In this document: positions 27,622-41,345 of the stretch, piece by piece | Position numbering within the stretch: the first letter of the stretch is position 1 | Layout of the letters: the number at the start of each line of letters is the position of its first letter | NCBI RefSeq assembly: GCF_006335115.1 | Contig: NZ_VDMJ01000024.1 | Span: 120,852-184,851 of the forward strand | Reading direction: 5' to 3' | Source: Streptomyces sp. NP160 | GTDB lineage: Bacteria > Actinomycetota > Actinomycetes > Actinomycetales > Quadrisphaeraceae | Length of the DNA stretch: 64,000 bases | Program-made: the position numbers and the translations under genes | Notes under the pieces: model-generated | The model's database searches: none | Told to the model about the DNA's origin: nothing | What the model saw: the letters and a program-made list of their open reading frames with translations, nothing else

Positions 27622-28246
27622 CGCACGCCCCACCACCGGTCCCTCCGCCGGCCCCACCGCCGCCGGTCACTCGGCGACCGTCCTCGACGCCGCCGAGATC
27701 TCCCGGGCGCTGACCCGCATCGCGCACGAGCTGCTGGAGCGCAACAAGGGCCCGCAGGGCCTCGTGCTCATGGGCGTCCCGCGCCGCGGCACCCACCTCG
27801 CCCGCCGCCTCGCCCAGCGCCTGGCCCAGGTCGAGCCCGGCTTCGACGCCGTCGCCTGCACCGGCTCGCTCGACGTGACGATGCACCGCGACGACCTGCG
27901 CCGGAACCCCACCCGAGCCCCTGAGCCCACCACGCTGCCCGCCGCCGGCATCGACGGCACCACGGTCGTCCTCGTCGACGACGTCCTCTACTCCGGCCGC
28001 ACCGTGCGCGCCGCGCTCGACGCCCTGTCCGACCTGGGCCGCCCGCGCGCCGTCCGCCTCGCGGTGCTGGTGGACCGCGGCCACCGCGAGCTGCCGATCC
28101 GCGCCGACCACGTGGGCAAGAACCTGCCGACGTCCACGGCCGAGCGCGTCTTCGTGCGCCTGGAGGAGACGGACGGCGTGGACGAGGTCCGCATCGAGTC
28201 CAGCGACGGTCCCGTCGCCGGCGGCGGGGAGGGGAGCTCCCGGTGA
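27614..28246 (+). CDS. pyrR: Bifunctional pyr operon regulator / uracil phosphoribosyltransferase PyrR
   Basis: 210 residues. Type I phosphoribosyltransferase fold with the PRPP loop [13 protein letters not shown]; binds the pyr leader RNA in response to UMP and can convert uracil to UMP. The N-terminus is about 20 residues longer than in Bacillus. The stop overlaps the pyrB start (GTGA). It is the first gene of a nine-gene UMP biosynthesis run whose members are nearly all coupled by 1-13-base overlaps. Confidence 0.95.
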   Translation: MADARPTTGPSAGPTAAGHSATVLDAAEISRALTRIAHELLERNKGPQGLVLMGVPRRGTHLARRLAQRLAQVEPGFDAVACTGSLDVTMHRDDLRRNPTRAPEPTTLPAAGIDGTTVVLVDDVLYSGRTVRAALDALSDLGRPRAVRLAVLVDRGHRELPIRADHVGKNLPTSTAERVFVRLEETDGVDEVRIESSDGPVAGGGEGSSR

Positions 28247-29211
28247 GGCACCTGCTGTCCGCCGCCGACCTCTCCCGCGCGGAGGCCGTGCGCCTCCTCG
28301 ACGTGGCCGAGCAGATGGCCGCCACCCAGCAGCGCGAGATCAAGAAGCTCCCCGCGCTGCGCGGTCGCACGGTGGTCAACCTCTTCTTCGAGGACTCCAC
28401 GCGCACCCGCCTCAGCTTCGAGACCGCCGCCAAGCGCCTCTCCGCCGACGTCATCACCTTCTCCGCCAAGGGCTCCAGCGTCTCCAAGGGCGAGAGCCTC
28501 AAGGACACGGCGCTGACGCTGCAGGCGATGGGCGCCGACGCCGTGGTGGTCCGCCACTCCTCCTCCGGCGCCCCGCACCGGCTCGCGGAGAAGGGCTGGA
28601 CCTCCGGAGCCGTGCTCAACGCCGGTGACGGCACCCACGAGCACCCCACGCAGGCCCTGCTCGACGCCTTCACGCTGCGCCGCCACCTCGTCGGCGGCGG
28701 CGCGCTGGGCGCTGCCGCGGGGGCGGACCTCGCCGGGCGCCGCGTGGTCGTCGTCGGCGACGTGCTGCACAGCCGGGTGGCCCGGTCCAACGTGCGCCTG
28801 CTGCACACCCTGGGCGCGCAGGTGACGCTGGTGGCTCCGCCCACGCTGCTGCCGCTGGGGGTGGAGACCTGGCCCTGCGAGGTCTCCTACGACCTCGACG
28901 CCGCCCTGGCCGGGCAGACGTCGGGCCCCCCCGACGCGGTGATGGCGCTGCGCGTGCAGCTGGAGCGCATGAACGCTGCCTACTTCCCCTCCGCCCGGGA
29001 GTACTCGCGCCGCTACGGGGTGACGGCCGAGCGGCTCGCGGGCCTGCCCCCGCACGCCCAGCTGCTGCACCCCGGACCCATGAACCGCGGCCTGGAGATC
29101 ACCGCCGAGGCCGCCGACGGACCGCGCTCCCGCGTGGTCGAGCAGGTGACCAACGGGGTCGCGGTGCGCATGGCCGCGCTGTACCTGCTGCTCGCCGGAG
29201 AAGAGGAGTGA
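28243..29211 (+). CDS. pyrB: Aspartate carbamoyltransferase catalytic subunit
   Basis: 322 residues; condenses carbamoyl phosphate and aspartate. The carbamoyl-phosphate signature [13 protein letters not shown] is complete, as are the [15 protein letters not shown] and [14 protein letters not shown] blocks. A short Gly/Ala insert occurs near residues 150-160. There is no pyrI nearby, as is usual for actinobacteria. GTG start overlapping pyrR by 4 bases. Confidence 0.96.
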   Translation: MRHLLSAADLSRAEAVRLLDVAEQMAATQQREIKKLPALRGRTVVNLFFEDSTRTRLSFETAAKRLSADVITFSAKGSSVSKGESLKDTALTLQAMGADAVVVRHSSSGAPHRLAEKGWTSGAVLNAGDGTHEHPTQALLDAFTLRRHLVGGGALGAAAGADLAGRRVVVVGDVLHSRVARSNVRLLHTLGAQVTLVAPPTLLPLGVETWPCEVSYDLDAALAGQTSGPPDAVMALRVQLERMNAAYFPSAREYSRRYGVTAERLAGLPPHAQLLHPGPMNRGLEITAEAADGPRSRVVEQVTNGVAVRMAALYLLLAGEEE

Positions 29212-30554
29212 TGGTGGAGACGACCCTCGTCAGGGGCGCGCGCCCGTTCGGCGGCGAGCCGGCCGACCTGCTGCTGCGCGACGGCGCCATCGCCGAGGTG
29301 GGCGCCGCCGGGTCGCTGGCCGCGCCCGACGGCGCACGCACCGTGGAGGCCGAGGGTCTCATCGCGCTGCCGGGCCTGGTGGACCTGCACACCCACCTGC
29401 GCGAGCCGGGCCGCGAGGACGCCGAGACCGTCGAGACCGGCACCCGCGCGGCCGCGCTCGGCGGCTACACCGCCGTGCACGCCATGGCCAACACCGCACC
29501 CGTCGCGGACACCGCCGGTGTGGTCGAGCAGGTCTGGCGGCTGGGCCGCCAGGCGGGCTGGTGCGACGTGCGCCCCGTCGGCGCCGTGACGATCGGCCTG
29601 GCGGGGGAGCGGCTCGCCGAGCTCGGCGCCATGGCCGACTCCGCCGCCGGCGTGCGCGTCTTCTCCGACGACGGCAAGTGCGTCTTCGACGCCGTGCTGA
29701 TGCGCCGCGCCCTGGAGTACGTCAAGGCGTTCGACGGCGTCGTCGCCCAGCACGCCCAGGAGCCGCGCCTCACCGAGGGCGCGCAGATGAACGAGTCGGC
29801 GCTGTCCGGGGTGCTCGGGCTGCGCGGCTGGCCCGCGGTCGCCGAGGAGGCGGTCATCGCCCGCGACGTGCTGCTCGCCGGCCACGTCGGCTCCCGCCTG
29901 CACGTCTGCCACGTCTCCACCGCGGGGTCCGTCGAGATCGTGCGCTGGGCCAAGGAGCGCGGCGTGGACGTCACCGCCGAGGTCACCCCCCACCACCTGC
30001 TCCTCACCGACGAGCTGGTCCGCGGGTACGACCCCGTGTACAAGGTCAACCCGCCCCTGCGCTCCGACGACGACGTGCACGCCCTGCGCGCGGGCGTGGC
30101 CGACGGCACCATCGACGTCGTCGCCACCGACCACGCCCCCCACCCCGTGGAGGACAAGGACTGCGAGTGGTCCGCCGCCGCCATGGGGATGACCGGCCTG
30201 GAGACCGCGCTGTCCGTGGTGGTCCAGGCGCTGGTCGAGCCCGGCCACCTCGACTGGGCCGGCGTCGCGCGGGTGATGTCGCAGACCCCGTCGCGCATCG
30301 GCCGCGTGCGCGGGCAGGGCGGTGGGCTGGTCGCCGGGGACCCGGCGCACGTCGTCCTCGTCGACCCGGCGGCCCGCTGGACCGTCGACCCGGCCGCCAT
30401 GGCCACGAAGGGCCGCAACAGCCCGTTCGCGGGCCGCGAGCTGCCCGGGCGCGTGGTCGCCACCTTCTACGGCGGCCACCCCACGGTCCTCGACGGCGCC
30501 CTGGCCACGCCGCGCGCCGGCGCCGAGCAGCAGGGGGCCTCGTGGACCAGGTGA
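29211..30554 (+). CDS. pyrC: Dihydroorotase
   Basis: 447 residues, type I zinc amidohydrolase. Metal ligands: DLHTHLREPG near the N-terminus, conserved His in AQHAQEPRLTEG, HVCHVSTAGS, and the catalytic Asp in ATDHAPH. The Lys position of type I enzymes falls in the FSDDGKCVFD region with the usual Asp. The ATG at 29211 overlaps the pyrB stop by one base (TGATG) with AGAGGAG just upstream; GTG at 29208 is the only alternative. Confidence 0.95.
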   Translation: MVETTLVRGARPFGGEPADLLLRDGAIAEVGAAGSLAAPDGARTVEAEGLIALPGLVDLHTHLREPGREDAETVETGTRAAALGGYTAVHAMANTAPVADTAGVVEQVWRLGRQAGWCDVRPVGAVTIGLAGERLAELGAMADSAAGVRVFSDDGKCVFDAVLMRRALEYVKAFDGVVAQHAQEPRLTEGAQMNESALSGVLGLRGWPAVAEEAVIARDVLLAGHVGSRLHVCHVSTAGSVEIVRWAKERGVDVTAEVTPHHLLLTDELVRGYDPVYKVNPPLRSDDDVHALRAGVADGTIDVVATDHAPHPVEDKDCEWSAAAMGMTGLETALSVVVQALVEPGHLDWAGVARVMSQTPSRIGRVRGQGGGLVAGDPAHVVLVDPAARWTVDPAAMATKGRNSPFAGRELPGRVVATFYGGHPTVLDGALATPRAGAEQQGASWTR

Positions 30555-31171
30555 TCGCGGGCCTGGTGCTCCTGGCCCTCGTGCCCGTCATCTGGTGGCT
30601 CATGCTCCGCGCCTGGCGCCGGCGCGCGGCTCAGCAGGCCGCCGGCGGGAGCGACCTGCCGGGGCTGCCCGCGCCCGCGCCGCTGCCCCCCGGCGCCGGG
30701 GAGGAGTGGGTCGGCGGCACGGCCGAGGCACCCACGCCCGCGGCCGCTCGGACGGTGACCGGCACCTACGTCTCCACCGTGGTCTCCGGCCGCCCCTTCG
30801 AGCGCGTCCTCGCGCACGGCCTGGGCAGCCGCAGCCTCGTGGAGCTCGAAGCCCTCAGCGCCCCCGGTGCTGGGACCCCCGCAGGGCAGCCAGCCCTGCT
30901 GCTGCGCCGCCCCGGCGCAGCCTCGTTCTCGATCCCCGCCGCTGACCTGGTGCGCGTGAGCCGCGCCCGGGGCCAGGCGGGCAAGGTGATGTTCGGCAAG
31001 GAGGACCTCGTCGTGGTGACCTGGCGGCTCGGTGGTGCAGGGGGAGCGGAGGTGGACAGCGCCGTGCGGACCAAGCCGCAGCAGGACGCCGACCGCCTCG
31101 TCGCCCTGGTGGAGGGGCTCATCGCCCCCCGTGGTGCAGACGGCTCGACCCACGGGAAGGACGCCGCATGA
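30542..31171 (+). CDS. Single-pass membrane protein with bacterial PH-like domain
   Basis: 209 residues: one N-terminal transmembrane helix (about 5-25), a Pro/Ala-rich linker, and a C-terminal globular part (about 75-200) resembling the PH-like domain proteins that sit between pyrC and carA across actinobacteria. No catalytic motif; function unknown. The GTG at 30542 lies 13 bases inside pyrC with AGGGGG upstream; a GTG at 30551 (GTGA overlap) is equally possible. The stop overlaps the carA ATG. Confidence 0.8.
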   Translation: MDQVIAGLVLLALVPVIWWLMLRAWRRRAAQQAAGGSDLPGLPAPAPLPPGAGEEWVGGTAEAPTPAAARTVTGTYVSTVVSGRPFERVLAHGLGSRSLVELEALSAPGAGTPAGQPALLLRRPGAASFSIPAADLVRVSRARGQAGKVMFGKEDLVVVTWRLGGAGGAEVDSAVRTKPQQDADRLVALVEGLIAPRGADGSTHGKDAA

Positions 31172-32399
31172 CCGACGACACGACCAGCCCGGCGCTGCTG
31201 CTCCTCGAGGACGGCCGCGCCTTCACCGGCCAGGCCTACGGGGCCCTCGGCGAGACCGTCGGCGAGGCCGTCTTCTGCACCGCCATGACCGGCTACCAGG
31301 AGACCATCACCGACCCCAGCTACCACCGCCAGGTGGTGGTCATGACCGCCCCGCACATCGGCAACACCGGCTGGAACGACGAGGACGACGAGTCCTCCCG
31401 CATCTGGGTGGCCGGCTTCGTCGTCCGCGACCCCGCCCGCCGCGCCTCCAGCTGGCGCTCGCGGCGCGAGCTCGAGCAGGAGCTGGACGCGCAGGGCGTC
31501 GTCGGGATCTCCGGGATCGACACCCGCGCCCTGACCCGCCACCTGCGCGAGCGCGGCGCCATGCGCGTCGGCGTCTTCTCCGGGCCGGCCCTGGCCGGTT
31601 CGACCCGCGACCAGCTGCTCGAGCGGGTCCGCACCGGCGCCCAGATGAGCGGAGCCGACCTGGCCGGCCAGGTCAGCACGACCGACGCCTACGTGGTGGC
31701 GCCGGTCGGGGACAAGCGCCTCACCGTGGCCGCCGTCGACCTGGGCATCAAGTCCAACACGCCGCGCGAGCTGGCCCGCCGCGGCGCCGAGGTGCACGTG
31801 CTCCCGGCCATGGCGACCCTGGAGGACGTCCTGGCCGTCAGCCCGGACGGCGTCTTCTTCTCCAACGGGCCCGGCGACCCCAGCGCCGCCACCCACGAGG
31901 TCGAGCTGCTGCAGCAGGTGCTCGAGCGCAGGATCCCCTTCTTCGGCATCTGCTACGGCAACCAGCTGCTGGGCCGCGCGCTCGGCCTGGGCACCTACAA
32001 GCTGCGCTACGGCCACCGCGGCGTGAACCAGCCGGTGCTCGACAGGTCCACGGGCCGGGTGGAGGTCACCGCGCACAACCACGGCTTCGCCGTGGACGCC
32101 CCGCTCGAGGGCTCCACCCCCTCGCCCTTCGGCCGGGTGGAGGTCAGCCACGTCGGCCTCAACGACGGCGTGGTCGAGGGCCTGCGGGTGTCCGGCAGCC
32201 CGGCGTTCTCGGTGCAGTACCACCCGGAGGCCGCCGCCGGCCCGCACGACGCCAACTACCTCTTCGACAGGTTCGTCGACCTCGTCGCGGACCCGGGCGC
32301 CCCGCTGCCGCCGCTGCTCAACGCGCCCAAGCCGACCAGCTCCACCACGGGTGGCGAGCCGGCCGGCTCCACCAGCTCTCACGAGAAGGGGGTGCGCTG

Positions 32400-32400
<1 letters not shown>
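31168..32400 (+). CDS. carA: Carbamoyl-phosphate synthase small (glutaminase) subunit
   Basis: 410 residues. The N-terminal small-chain domain is followed by a class I glutamine amidotransferase: nucleophile Cys in [12 protein letters not shown], catalytic His-Glu in [10 protein letters not shown]. Supplies ammonia to CarB through a tunnel. About 25 residues longer than usual at the C-terminus, with a Thr/Ser-rich tail. ATGA overlap with the preceding gene and TGATG overlap with carB. Confidence 0.97.
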
Positions 32401-35737
<3,337 letters not shown>

Positions 35738-35741
<4 letters not shown>

Positions 35742-36694
35742 GCAGCCCGGTGAGCGGCGCGGTGAGCTGGCCCGCGGGGGTGCAGGAGGCGGCCGAGGTC
35801 GTCTCCGCGCGGCCGGTGGGCGCGTACACGCACCTCGTGCTGCGCGCCCCCGAGGCCGCGCTCCGCGCTCAGCCCGGGCAGTTCGTGGCCTGCGGCGTCG
35901 GTGACTCGGGGATGCTCCTGCGCCGCTCGCTGTCGCTGCACGCCGCGGACCCGGAGGCCGGCACCCTCGAGGTGGTGGTCGCGGCGGCCGGTCCCGGCAC
36001 GCGGCTGCTGGCGGCGAAGCGTCCCGGCGACGTCGTCCCGACGACGGCGCCGCTGGGGCGTCCCTTCCCGCTGCCGGCGACGTCGTCCCCGACCCCCGCC
36101 GTGGTCATCGGCGGCGGATACGGCGCGGCTCCGCTGCCGTGGCTGGCGCGGGTGCTCACCGCAGCGGGGTCGCGGGTGGTGGGCGTCGTCGGTGCGGCCA
36201 GCGCCGACCGGCTGCTCGGCACCAGCGCCGTCGACGACGCCACGGCCCTCGACGGCATCGCCGACGCCGTCGTCGTGACCACCGACGACGGGTCGCTCGG
36301 CGCCCAGGGCCGCGTCACCGACGCGCTCCCCGAAGTGCTCCTGGAGCTCGCCGAGCTGGGCGAGCCCGCGGTCTACGCGTGCGGCCCGATGCCCATGCTC
36401 CGCTCGGTGCAGACCACCACCCGCGAGGTGCTGGGGGACCAGGCGCGGACGTGGCTGGCCGTGGAGGAGTCCATGGCCTGCGGCGTGGGGGTCTGCATGA
36501 CGTGCGTGCTCCCGGTCGCCCAGGACGACGACGACGGCGTCCGCCGCACGCGGATGCTCCGGGCCTGCACCGCCGGCCCGGTCTTCGACGGCGACGCCCT
36601 GCGCTGGGACGCCATCGGCGCCGCCGCGCACCTGCGGGGCGGGGCGCTCGTCCCCGAGGACGCCGTCGGCGCGCCGCGCCCGGGAGGCCACTGA
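35738..36694 (+). CDS. pyrK: Dihydroorotate dehydrogenase B electron-transfer subunit
   Basis: 318-residue FAD and [2Fe-2S] protein of the ferredoxin reductase fold that passes electrons from the PyrD flavin to NAD. The FAD region (RRSLSLH), NAD-site GGGYGAAPL and the cluster ligands Cys248, Cys253, Cys256 and Cys277 are present. A 10-residue Asp-rich loop separates the last two cysteines. GTGA overlap with carB and TGATG overlap with pyrD. Confidence 0.94.
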
Positions 36695-37701
36695 TGACCA
36701 CCCCCGCCACCGCAGCCGTGGACCTGTCGACGTCGATCGGGTCCTTCCACCTGCCCGCGCCCACCATGACGGCGTCCGGCTGCGCCGCGGCGGGGGCCGA
36801 GCTGGCGCCCTACCTCGACCTCGCGTCGCTGGGCGCCGTCGTCACCAAGTCGGTGCTGCGCGACCCCCGCTCCGGCCGCGCCACGCCGCGCATGGCCGAG
36901 ACCCCCTCGGGGATGCTCAACAGCATCGGCCTGCAGGGCCCGGGCATCGACGCCTTCCTCGAGCACGACCTGCCGGTGCTGGCCGACGCCGGCGCCCGCG
37001 TGGTCGTCTCCATCGCCGGGGGGGACCCCGAGGAGTTCGGCGAGCTGGCCGGCCGCCTGGCCGCCCTCGGCCCCGACAGCCCGGTGGGCGCGGTCGAGGT
37101 GAACATCTCCTGCCCCAACGTCGCCAACCGCGGCCTGGTCTTCGCCTGCGACCCGGGGGCCTCCCGCGCCGTGCTGGAGGCCGCCAGCGGCGCCGTGAGG
37201 GCCTCGCAGCGTCCTGACCTGCCCGTGCTCGCCAAGCTCAGCCCCGACGTCACCGACCTCGTGGCCGTGGCGCTGGCCTGCACCGAGGGCGGGGCGAGCG
37301 GCCTGACGGCCATCAACACCACGCTCGGCATGGTGGTCGACCCGGTGACGCTGCGCCCGCAGCTGGCCGGGGTCACCGGCGGCACCTCGGGCCCGGCCAT
37401 CCGGCCGATCGCCGTGCGGTGCATCTGGCAGCTGACGGCCGCCAAGCGCGCCGGCGTCCTGCCCGACGTCCCCGTGGTGGGAGCGGGCGGTGTGGCCAGC
37501 GGGGCCGACGCGCTCCAGCTCATCGCCGTCGGCGCGTGCGCCGTGCAGGTGGGCACCGCCACCTTCGCCGACCCCTCGGCGCCCGCCCGCGTCGCCCGTG
37601 AGCTGGAGGCCGAGCTGGCGCGCCGCGGGGTGGCGCGCCTGGCCGACGTCGTCGGCATCGCCCACGAGCCCGGTCGCGGCACCACGAGGAGCACCACCTG
37701 A
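36694..37701 (+). CDS. pyrD: Dihydroorotate dehydrogenase (class 1B catalytic subunit)
   Basis: 335-residue FMN TIM-barrel enzyme oxidising dihydroorotate. The catalytic base is a Cys in NISCPNV, the class 1 hallmark, which together with adjacent pyrK identifies the NAD-linked 1B type. The FMN phosphate site is in the VGAGGVASGADA segment. About 25 residues longer than Lactococcus PyrDB. TGATG overlaps at both ends. Confidence 0.95.
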   Translation: MTTPATAAVDLSTSIGSFHLPAPTMTASGCAAAGAELAPYLDLASLGAVVTKSVLRDPRSGRATPRMAETPSGMLNSIGLQGPGIDAFLEHDLPVLADAGARVVVSIAGGDPEEFGELAGRLAALGPDSPVGAVEVNISCPNVANRGLVFACDPGASRAVLEAASGAVRASQRPDLPVLAKLSPDVTDLVAVALACTEGGASGLTAINTTLGMVVDPVTLRPQLAGVTGGTSGPAIRPIAVRCIWQLTAAKRAGVLPDVPVVGAGGVASGADALQLIAVGACAVQVGTATFADPSAPARVARELEAELARRGVARLADVVGIAHEPGRGTTRSTT

Positions 37702-38576
37702 TGACGCAGCAGCTCGAGCCCTTCGGCGTGCGCCTCGCCGCCGCCATGGACGCGCACGGCCCGCTCTGCGTGGGCATCGACCCCTCACCGGCGCTCCTGG
37801 GGGCCTGGGGGCTGCCGGACGACGCCGGCGGCCTCGAGAGGTTCTCCCGGGCCGTCGTGGAGGCCGCCGCGGGCTCCTGCGCGGCGATCAAGCCCCAGGC
37901 AGCCTTCTTCGAGCGCCACGGCAGCCGCGGCGTCGCCGTGCTGGAGCAGGTGGTGACCGACGCGCGCGCCGCCGGGGTGCTGTGCGTGGTGGACGCCAAG
38001 CGCGGCGACATCGGCTCCACCATGGCCGCCTACGCCGAGGCCTTCGCGGGGGAGGGGTCCCCGCTGGCCGGCGACGCCGTGACCGCCTCGCCGTTCCTCG
38101 GGTTCGGCTCGCTGGACCCCCTGCTGGAGGTCGCCGAGCGCACCGGCCGGGGCGTGTTCGTGCTGGCCCTGACCTCGAACCCCGAGGGCGCGTCCGTGCA
38201 GCACGCCCGCGACGACCGCGGGGTGGCCGTCGCGGCCGCCGTGGCGCGCGCCGCCGCGCAGCGCAACGCGGCCGCTCGCGCCGCGGGCGCCGCCCTGGGC
38301 TCCACGGGCCTGGTGGTGGGCGCCACCACCGGCGACGCCGCGTCCCGGCTGTCCGTCGACCTGGAGGCCGTGCACGGCCCGCTGCTGGCGCCGGGCATCG
38401 GCGCGCAGGGCGCCGGACCGGAGGACCTGGCCCGTGTCTTCGGGCCCGCGCGACGGGCCGTGCTGGCGTCCTCCAGCCGGGAGGTGCTCGGCGCGGGACC
38501 CTCGGTGCGGGCCCTCCAGGAAGCCGCTGTACGGTCGGCCGACGCCTGCCGGGCCGCTCTGCGTCACGAAGAGTGA
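37701..38576 (+). CDS. pyrF: Orotidine 5'-phosphate decarboxylase (long type)
   Basis: 291 residues; final step to UMP. The long (subfamily 2) type common in actinobacteria, with signature DAKRGDIGSTM carrying the catalytic Lys and Asp pair. The ATG overlaps the pyrD stop. This ends the pyr operon; a separate promoter follows for mihF. Confidence 0.95.
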   Translation: MTQQLEPFGVRLAAAMDAHGPLCVGIDPSPALLGAWGLPDDAGGLERFSRAVVEAAAGSCAAIKPQAAFFERHGSRGVAVLEQVVTDARAAGVLCVVDAKRGDIGSTMAAYAEAFAGEGSPLAGDAVTASPFLGFGSLDPLLEVAERTGRGVFVLALTSNPEGASVQHARDDRGVAVAAAVARAAAQRNAAARAAGAALGSTGLVVGATTGDAASRLSVDLEAVHGPLLAPGIGAQGAGPEDLARVFGPARRAVLASSSREVLGAGPSVRALQEAAVRSADACRAALRHEE

Positions 38577-38586
38577 CCCCCCGGCG

Positions 38587-38615
38587 TTGCTCTGACCAGG
38601 TGACGTGGCTAGGTT
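38587..38615 (+). promoter_or_regulatory. Promoter of mihF
   Basis: TTGCTC (38587-38592), exactly 17 bases, TAGGTT (38610-38615): the most conventional sigma70-type promoter in the window. It predicts a leader of about 95 nt before the GTG at 38719. Confidence 0.65.
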
Positions 38616-38718
38616 TCCCACCAGGGTCGGCGCCCGAGCCACCACCGGTGAGGCCGTCGATCGCCACCTGTCTGACTGACCAGGCCCCTTTCCCGACGAC
38701 GTTCAGAGGTGACTGTCC

Positions 38719-39033
38719 GTGCCGCTCCCGAACCTGACCCCCGAGCAGCGTGCTGCGGCCCTGGAGAAGGCCGCTGCCGCCCGCCGTGAGCGCGCGGAGG
38801 TGAAGAACCGCCTCAAGCACTCCCAGGGCGACCTCGGCGACGTGATCCGCGAGGGTCAGGAGAACGACGTCGTCGGCAAGATGAAGGTCTCCGCGCTCCT
38901 CGAGGCCCTCCCGGGCGTCGGCAAGGTCCGCGCGCAGAAGGTCATGGAGGAGATCGGCATCTCCGAGACCCGTCGCGTGCGCGGTCTGGGCGCCAACCAG
39001 ATCAGCGCCCTCATCGACCGCTTCGGCCGCTGA
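38719..39033 (+). CDS. mihF: Integration host factor, actinobacterial type (mIHF)
   Basis: 104-residue basic nucleoid-associated protein, needed in mycobacteria and for phage integration. A long N-terminal helix with many Lys/Arg is followed by a helix-two-turn-helix/HhH-like DNA-binding segment ([22 protein letters not shown]). The GTG has AGAGGTG upstream. The 3' end overlaps the predicted CTG start of gmk by 4 bases. Confidence 0.95.
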   Translation: MPLPNLTPEQRAAALEKAAAARRERAEVKNRLKHSQGDLGDVIREGQENDVVGKMKVSALLEALPGVGKVRAQKVMEEIGISETRRVRGLGANQISALIDRFGR

Positions 39034-39635
39034 GCCCGCAGCAGTCCACCGGCCCGGCCCGGACGACGCCCCAGCGGCTGGTCGTCCTGGCCGGGCCGAC
39101 GGCTGTCGGCAAGGGCACCGTCGCCGCTGACGTCCGCGCCCGCTACCCCCAGGTGTGGCTGTCGGTCTCCGCGACCACCCGCGCGCCCCGCCCGGGCGAG
39201 GTCGACGGCGTGCACTACCTCTTCACCAGCGAGGCGGCGTTCGACGCCCTGGTGGAGCAGGGGCAGATGCTGGAGTGGGCGGTGGTCCACGGCAGGCACC
39301 GCTACGGCACCCCCCGCGGTCCGGTGGAGCAGGCCCTGGCGGCCGGCACGCCCGTGCTGCTGGAGATCGACCTGCAGGGCGCGCGCCAGGTGAAGGCCGT
39401 CATGCCCGACGCCCACTTCGTGTTCCTGGCACCCCCGAGCTGGGAGGAGCTGGAGCGCCGCCTGGTCGGCCGCGGCACCGAGGGACCGGAGGAGCGGGAG
39501 CGCCGCCTCTCGACCGCACGGGTGGAACTCGCCGCCGAGGGGGAGTTCGACACCACCATCGTGAACGACGACGTCAGCCGAGCTGCTGACGAGCTCGTAT
39601 CATGGATGGGTCTGGGTCCGCTCACCCACCGGTGA
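39030..39635 (+). CDS. gmk: Guanylate kinase, apparently with a CTG start
   Basis: 201 residues if started at CTG 39030; converts GMP to GDP. The P-loop is GPTAVGKGT (usual GPSGVGKGT) at residues 23-31, followed by [19 protein letters not shown] (GMP site), [12 protein letters not shown] and the lid. No in-frame ATG, GTG or TTG exists between the P-loop and the beginning of the open frame; the first such codon (GTG 39153) would delete the P-loop. The CTG at 39030 overlaps the mihF stop as CTGA, mimicking the GTGA couplings elsewhere in this window. CTG 39078 is a second option. Confidence 0.85.
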   Translation: MSPQQSTGPARTTPQRLVVLAGPTAVGKGTVAADVRARYPQVWLSVSATTRAPRPGEVDGVHYLFTSEAAFDALVEQGQMLEWAVVHGRHRYGTPRGPVEQALAAGTPVLLEIDLQGARQVKAVMPDAHFVFLAPPSWEELERRLVGRGTEGPEERERRLSTARVELAAEGEFDTTIVNDDVSRAADELVSWMGLGPLTHR

Positions 39636-39691
39636 CCGTCCGACCCGCGCCCCGCTCGAACCAGCACGTCCACCGATCTGGAAGGACACCC

Positions 39692-40036
39692 GTGTCCGGC
39701 ACCGCCGCTGCCCCCGAGGGCATCACCAACCCGCCCATCGACGACCTCCTCGAGGCCGCCGACGGCTCCAAGTACGGGCTGGTCATCTACGCCGCCAAGC
39801 GCGCGCGCCAGATCAACGCCTACTACTCCCAGCTCGGCGAGGGCCTGCTGGAGTACGTCGGCCCGCTCGTGGAGACCCACGTGCAGGAGAAGCCGCTGAG
39901 CGTGGCGCTGCGCGAGATCGACTCCGGCCTGCTCACCATCCGCCCCGTCAGCCCGGAGGAGGCCGCCGCCGAGGCCGCCGCCGTCGCGCCGTCGGACCCG
40001 TTCGCGGCCCCCGCGGACGACAGCCGCGGCTTCTGA
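39692..40036 (+). CDS. rpoZ: RNA polymerase omega subunit
   Basis: 114 residues; assembles beta' into core polymerase. Conserved helices ([20 protein letters not shown], then [11 protein letters not shown]) are clear; the C-terminus is Ala-rich as in relatives. The GTG at 39692 with GAAGGA at 39681-39686 is chosen; an in-frame ATG at 39602 would overlap gmk. Confidence 0.94.
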   Translation: MSGTAAAPEGITNPPIDDLLEAADGSKYGLVIYAAKRARQINAYYSQLGEGLLEYVGPLVETHVQEKPLSVALREIDSGLLTIRPVSPEEAAAEAAAVAPSDPFAAPADDSRGF

Positions 40037-40064
40037 GCCACCCCCGCTCCGTCAGCTCCCCGCG

Positions 40065-41345
40065 ATGACCGCGCCGCGCGTCGTCCTCGGTGTCGGCGGC
40101 GGCATCGCCGCCTACAAGGCGGCGCTGCTGCTGCGCCTGTTCACCGAGGGCGGCGCGTCGGTGCGCGTGGTGCCGACCGAGTCGGCCCTGAGGTTCGTCG
40201 GGGAGCCGACGTGGGCGGCGCTGTCGGGACAGCCGGTGGCCACCGGCGTCTGGAGCGACGTCCACGAGGTGCCGCACGTGCGCCTGGGCCGCGAGGCGGA
40301 CCTCGTCGTCGTCGCCCCCGCCACCGCCGACCTGCTCGGCCGGGCCGCCCACGGCCTCGCGGACGACCTGCTCACCAACGTGCTGCTCACCGCGCGATGC
40401 CCGGTGCTGCTCGCCCCGGCCATGCACACCGAGATGTGGCAGCACCCGGCCGTCGTGGCGAACACGGCGCTGCTGCGCGAGCGCGGCGTCCACGTGCTGG
40501 AGCCCGACAGCGGCCGCCTCACGGGCGCCGACACCGGCCCGGGGCGCCTGCCCGAGCCGGAGCGCATCCACGCCGCGGCCATGGCCCTGCTGGGCGGTGC
40601 GGCCGCCGCTGGGGCGTCGTCGTCGTCGTCCTCCTCCGCCGACCTGGCCGGACGCCACGTGGTGGTCTCGGCCGGGGGGACGCGCGAGCCGCTCGACCCG
40701 GTGCGCTTCCTCGGCAACGCCTCCTCCGGGCGGCAGGGCGCGGCGCTGGCCGCGCGGGCCCTGGCCCGCGGTGCGCGCGTGACCTACGTCCGCGCGCACA
40801 CCGAGGTGCCCGACCCGGACGGGGCGCACGTGGTGCCGGTGAGCACGGCGCTGCAGCTGCGCGACGCCGTGCTGGCGGCCGCGCGCGCAGGGGCTGACGC
40901 CGTGGTCATGGCAGCGGCCGTGGCGGACTTCCGGCCCGCGGCGCCGTCCGAGACCAAGATCAAGAAGAGCGACGACGACGACGGCGCACCGCTCGTCGAG
41001 CTGGTCCGCAACCCCGACGTGCTGGCGGGCCTGGTGGCCGAGCGCCGCGAGGGGCGGCTGGCTCCCACCACCGTGCTGGTCGGCTTCGCCGCCGAGACCG
41101 GAGACACCACCGGATCGGTGCTCGAGCACGGCCGCCTCAAGGCGCGGCGCAAGGGCGCCGACCTCCTGGTGGTGAACGAGGTCGGCGGCGGTCGCGCCTT
41201 CGGCGCCACCGACAACACCGTCGTCATCATCGGTGCCGACGGCACCGAGCGGGCCGTGGGGCCCGCGCCCAAGGAGAGCATCGCCGACGCCGTCTGGGAC
41301 GCTGTCGCGATGCGCGTGCCCGTGAAGAACTCAGGAGACCTCTGA
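40065..41345 (+). CDS. coaBC: Bifunctional phosphopantothenoylcysteine decarboxylase / phosphopantothenate--cysteine ligase
   Basis: 426 residues; two consecutive steps of coenzyme A synthesis. CoaC flavodoxin-like domain (about 1-180) with [12 protein letters not shown], the FMN/substrate motif PAMHTEMW and the flap cysteine region; a Ser-rich linker (about 185-195); CoaB domain (about 200-420) with [22 protein letters not shown] and the AAVADF and VGFAAET motifs. The TGATG overlap with metK couples the two. Confidence 0.96.
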   Translation: MTAPRVVLGVGGGIAAYKAALLLRLFTEGGASVRVVPTESALRFVGEPTWAALSGQPVATGVWSDVHEVPHVRLGREADLVVVAPATADLLGRAAHGLADDLLTNVLLTARCPVLLAPAMHTEMWQHPAVVANTALLRERGVHVLEPDSGRLTGADTGPGRLPEPERIHAAAMALLGGAAAAGASSSSSSSADLAGRHVVVSAGGTREPLDPVRFLGNASSGRQGAALAARALARGARVTYVRAHTEVPDPDGAHVVPVSTALQLRDAVLAAARAGADAVVMAAAVADFRPAAPSETKIKKSDDDDGAPLVELVRNPDVLAGLVAERREGRLAPTTVLVGFAAETGDTTGSVLEHGRLKARRKGADLLVVNEVGGGRAFGATDNTVVIIGADGTERAVGPAPKESIADAVWDAVAMRVPVKNSGDL

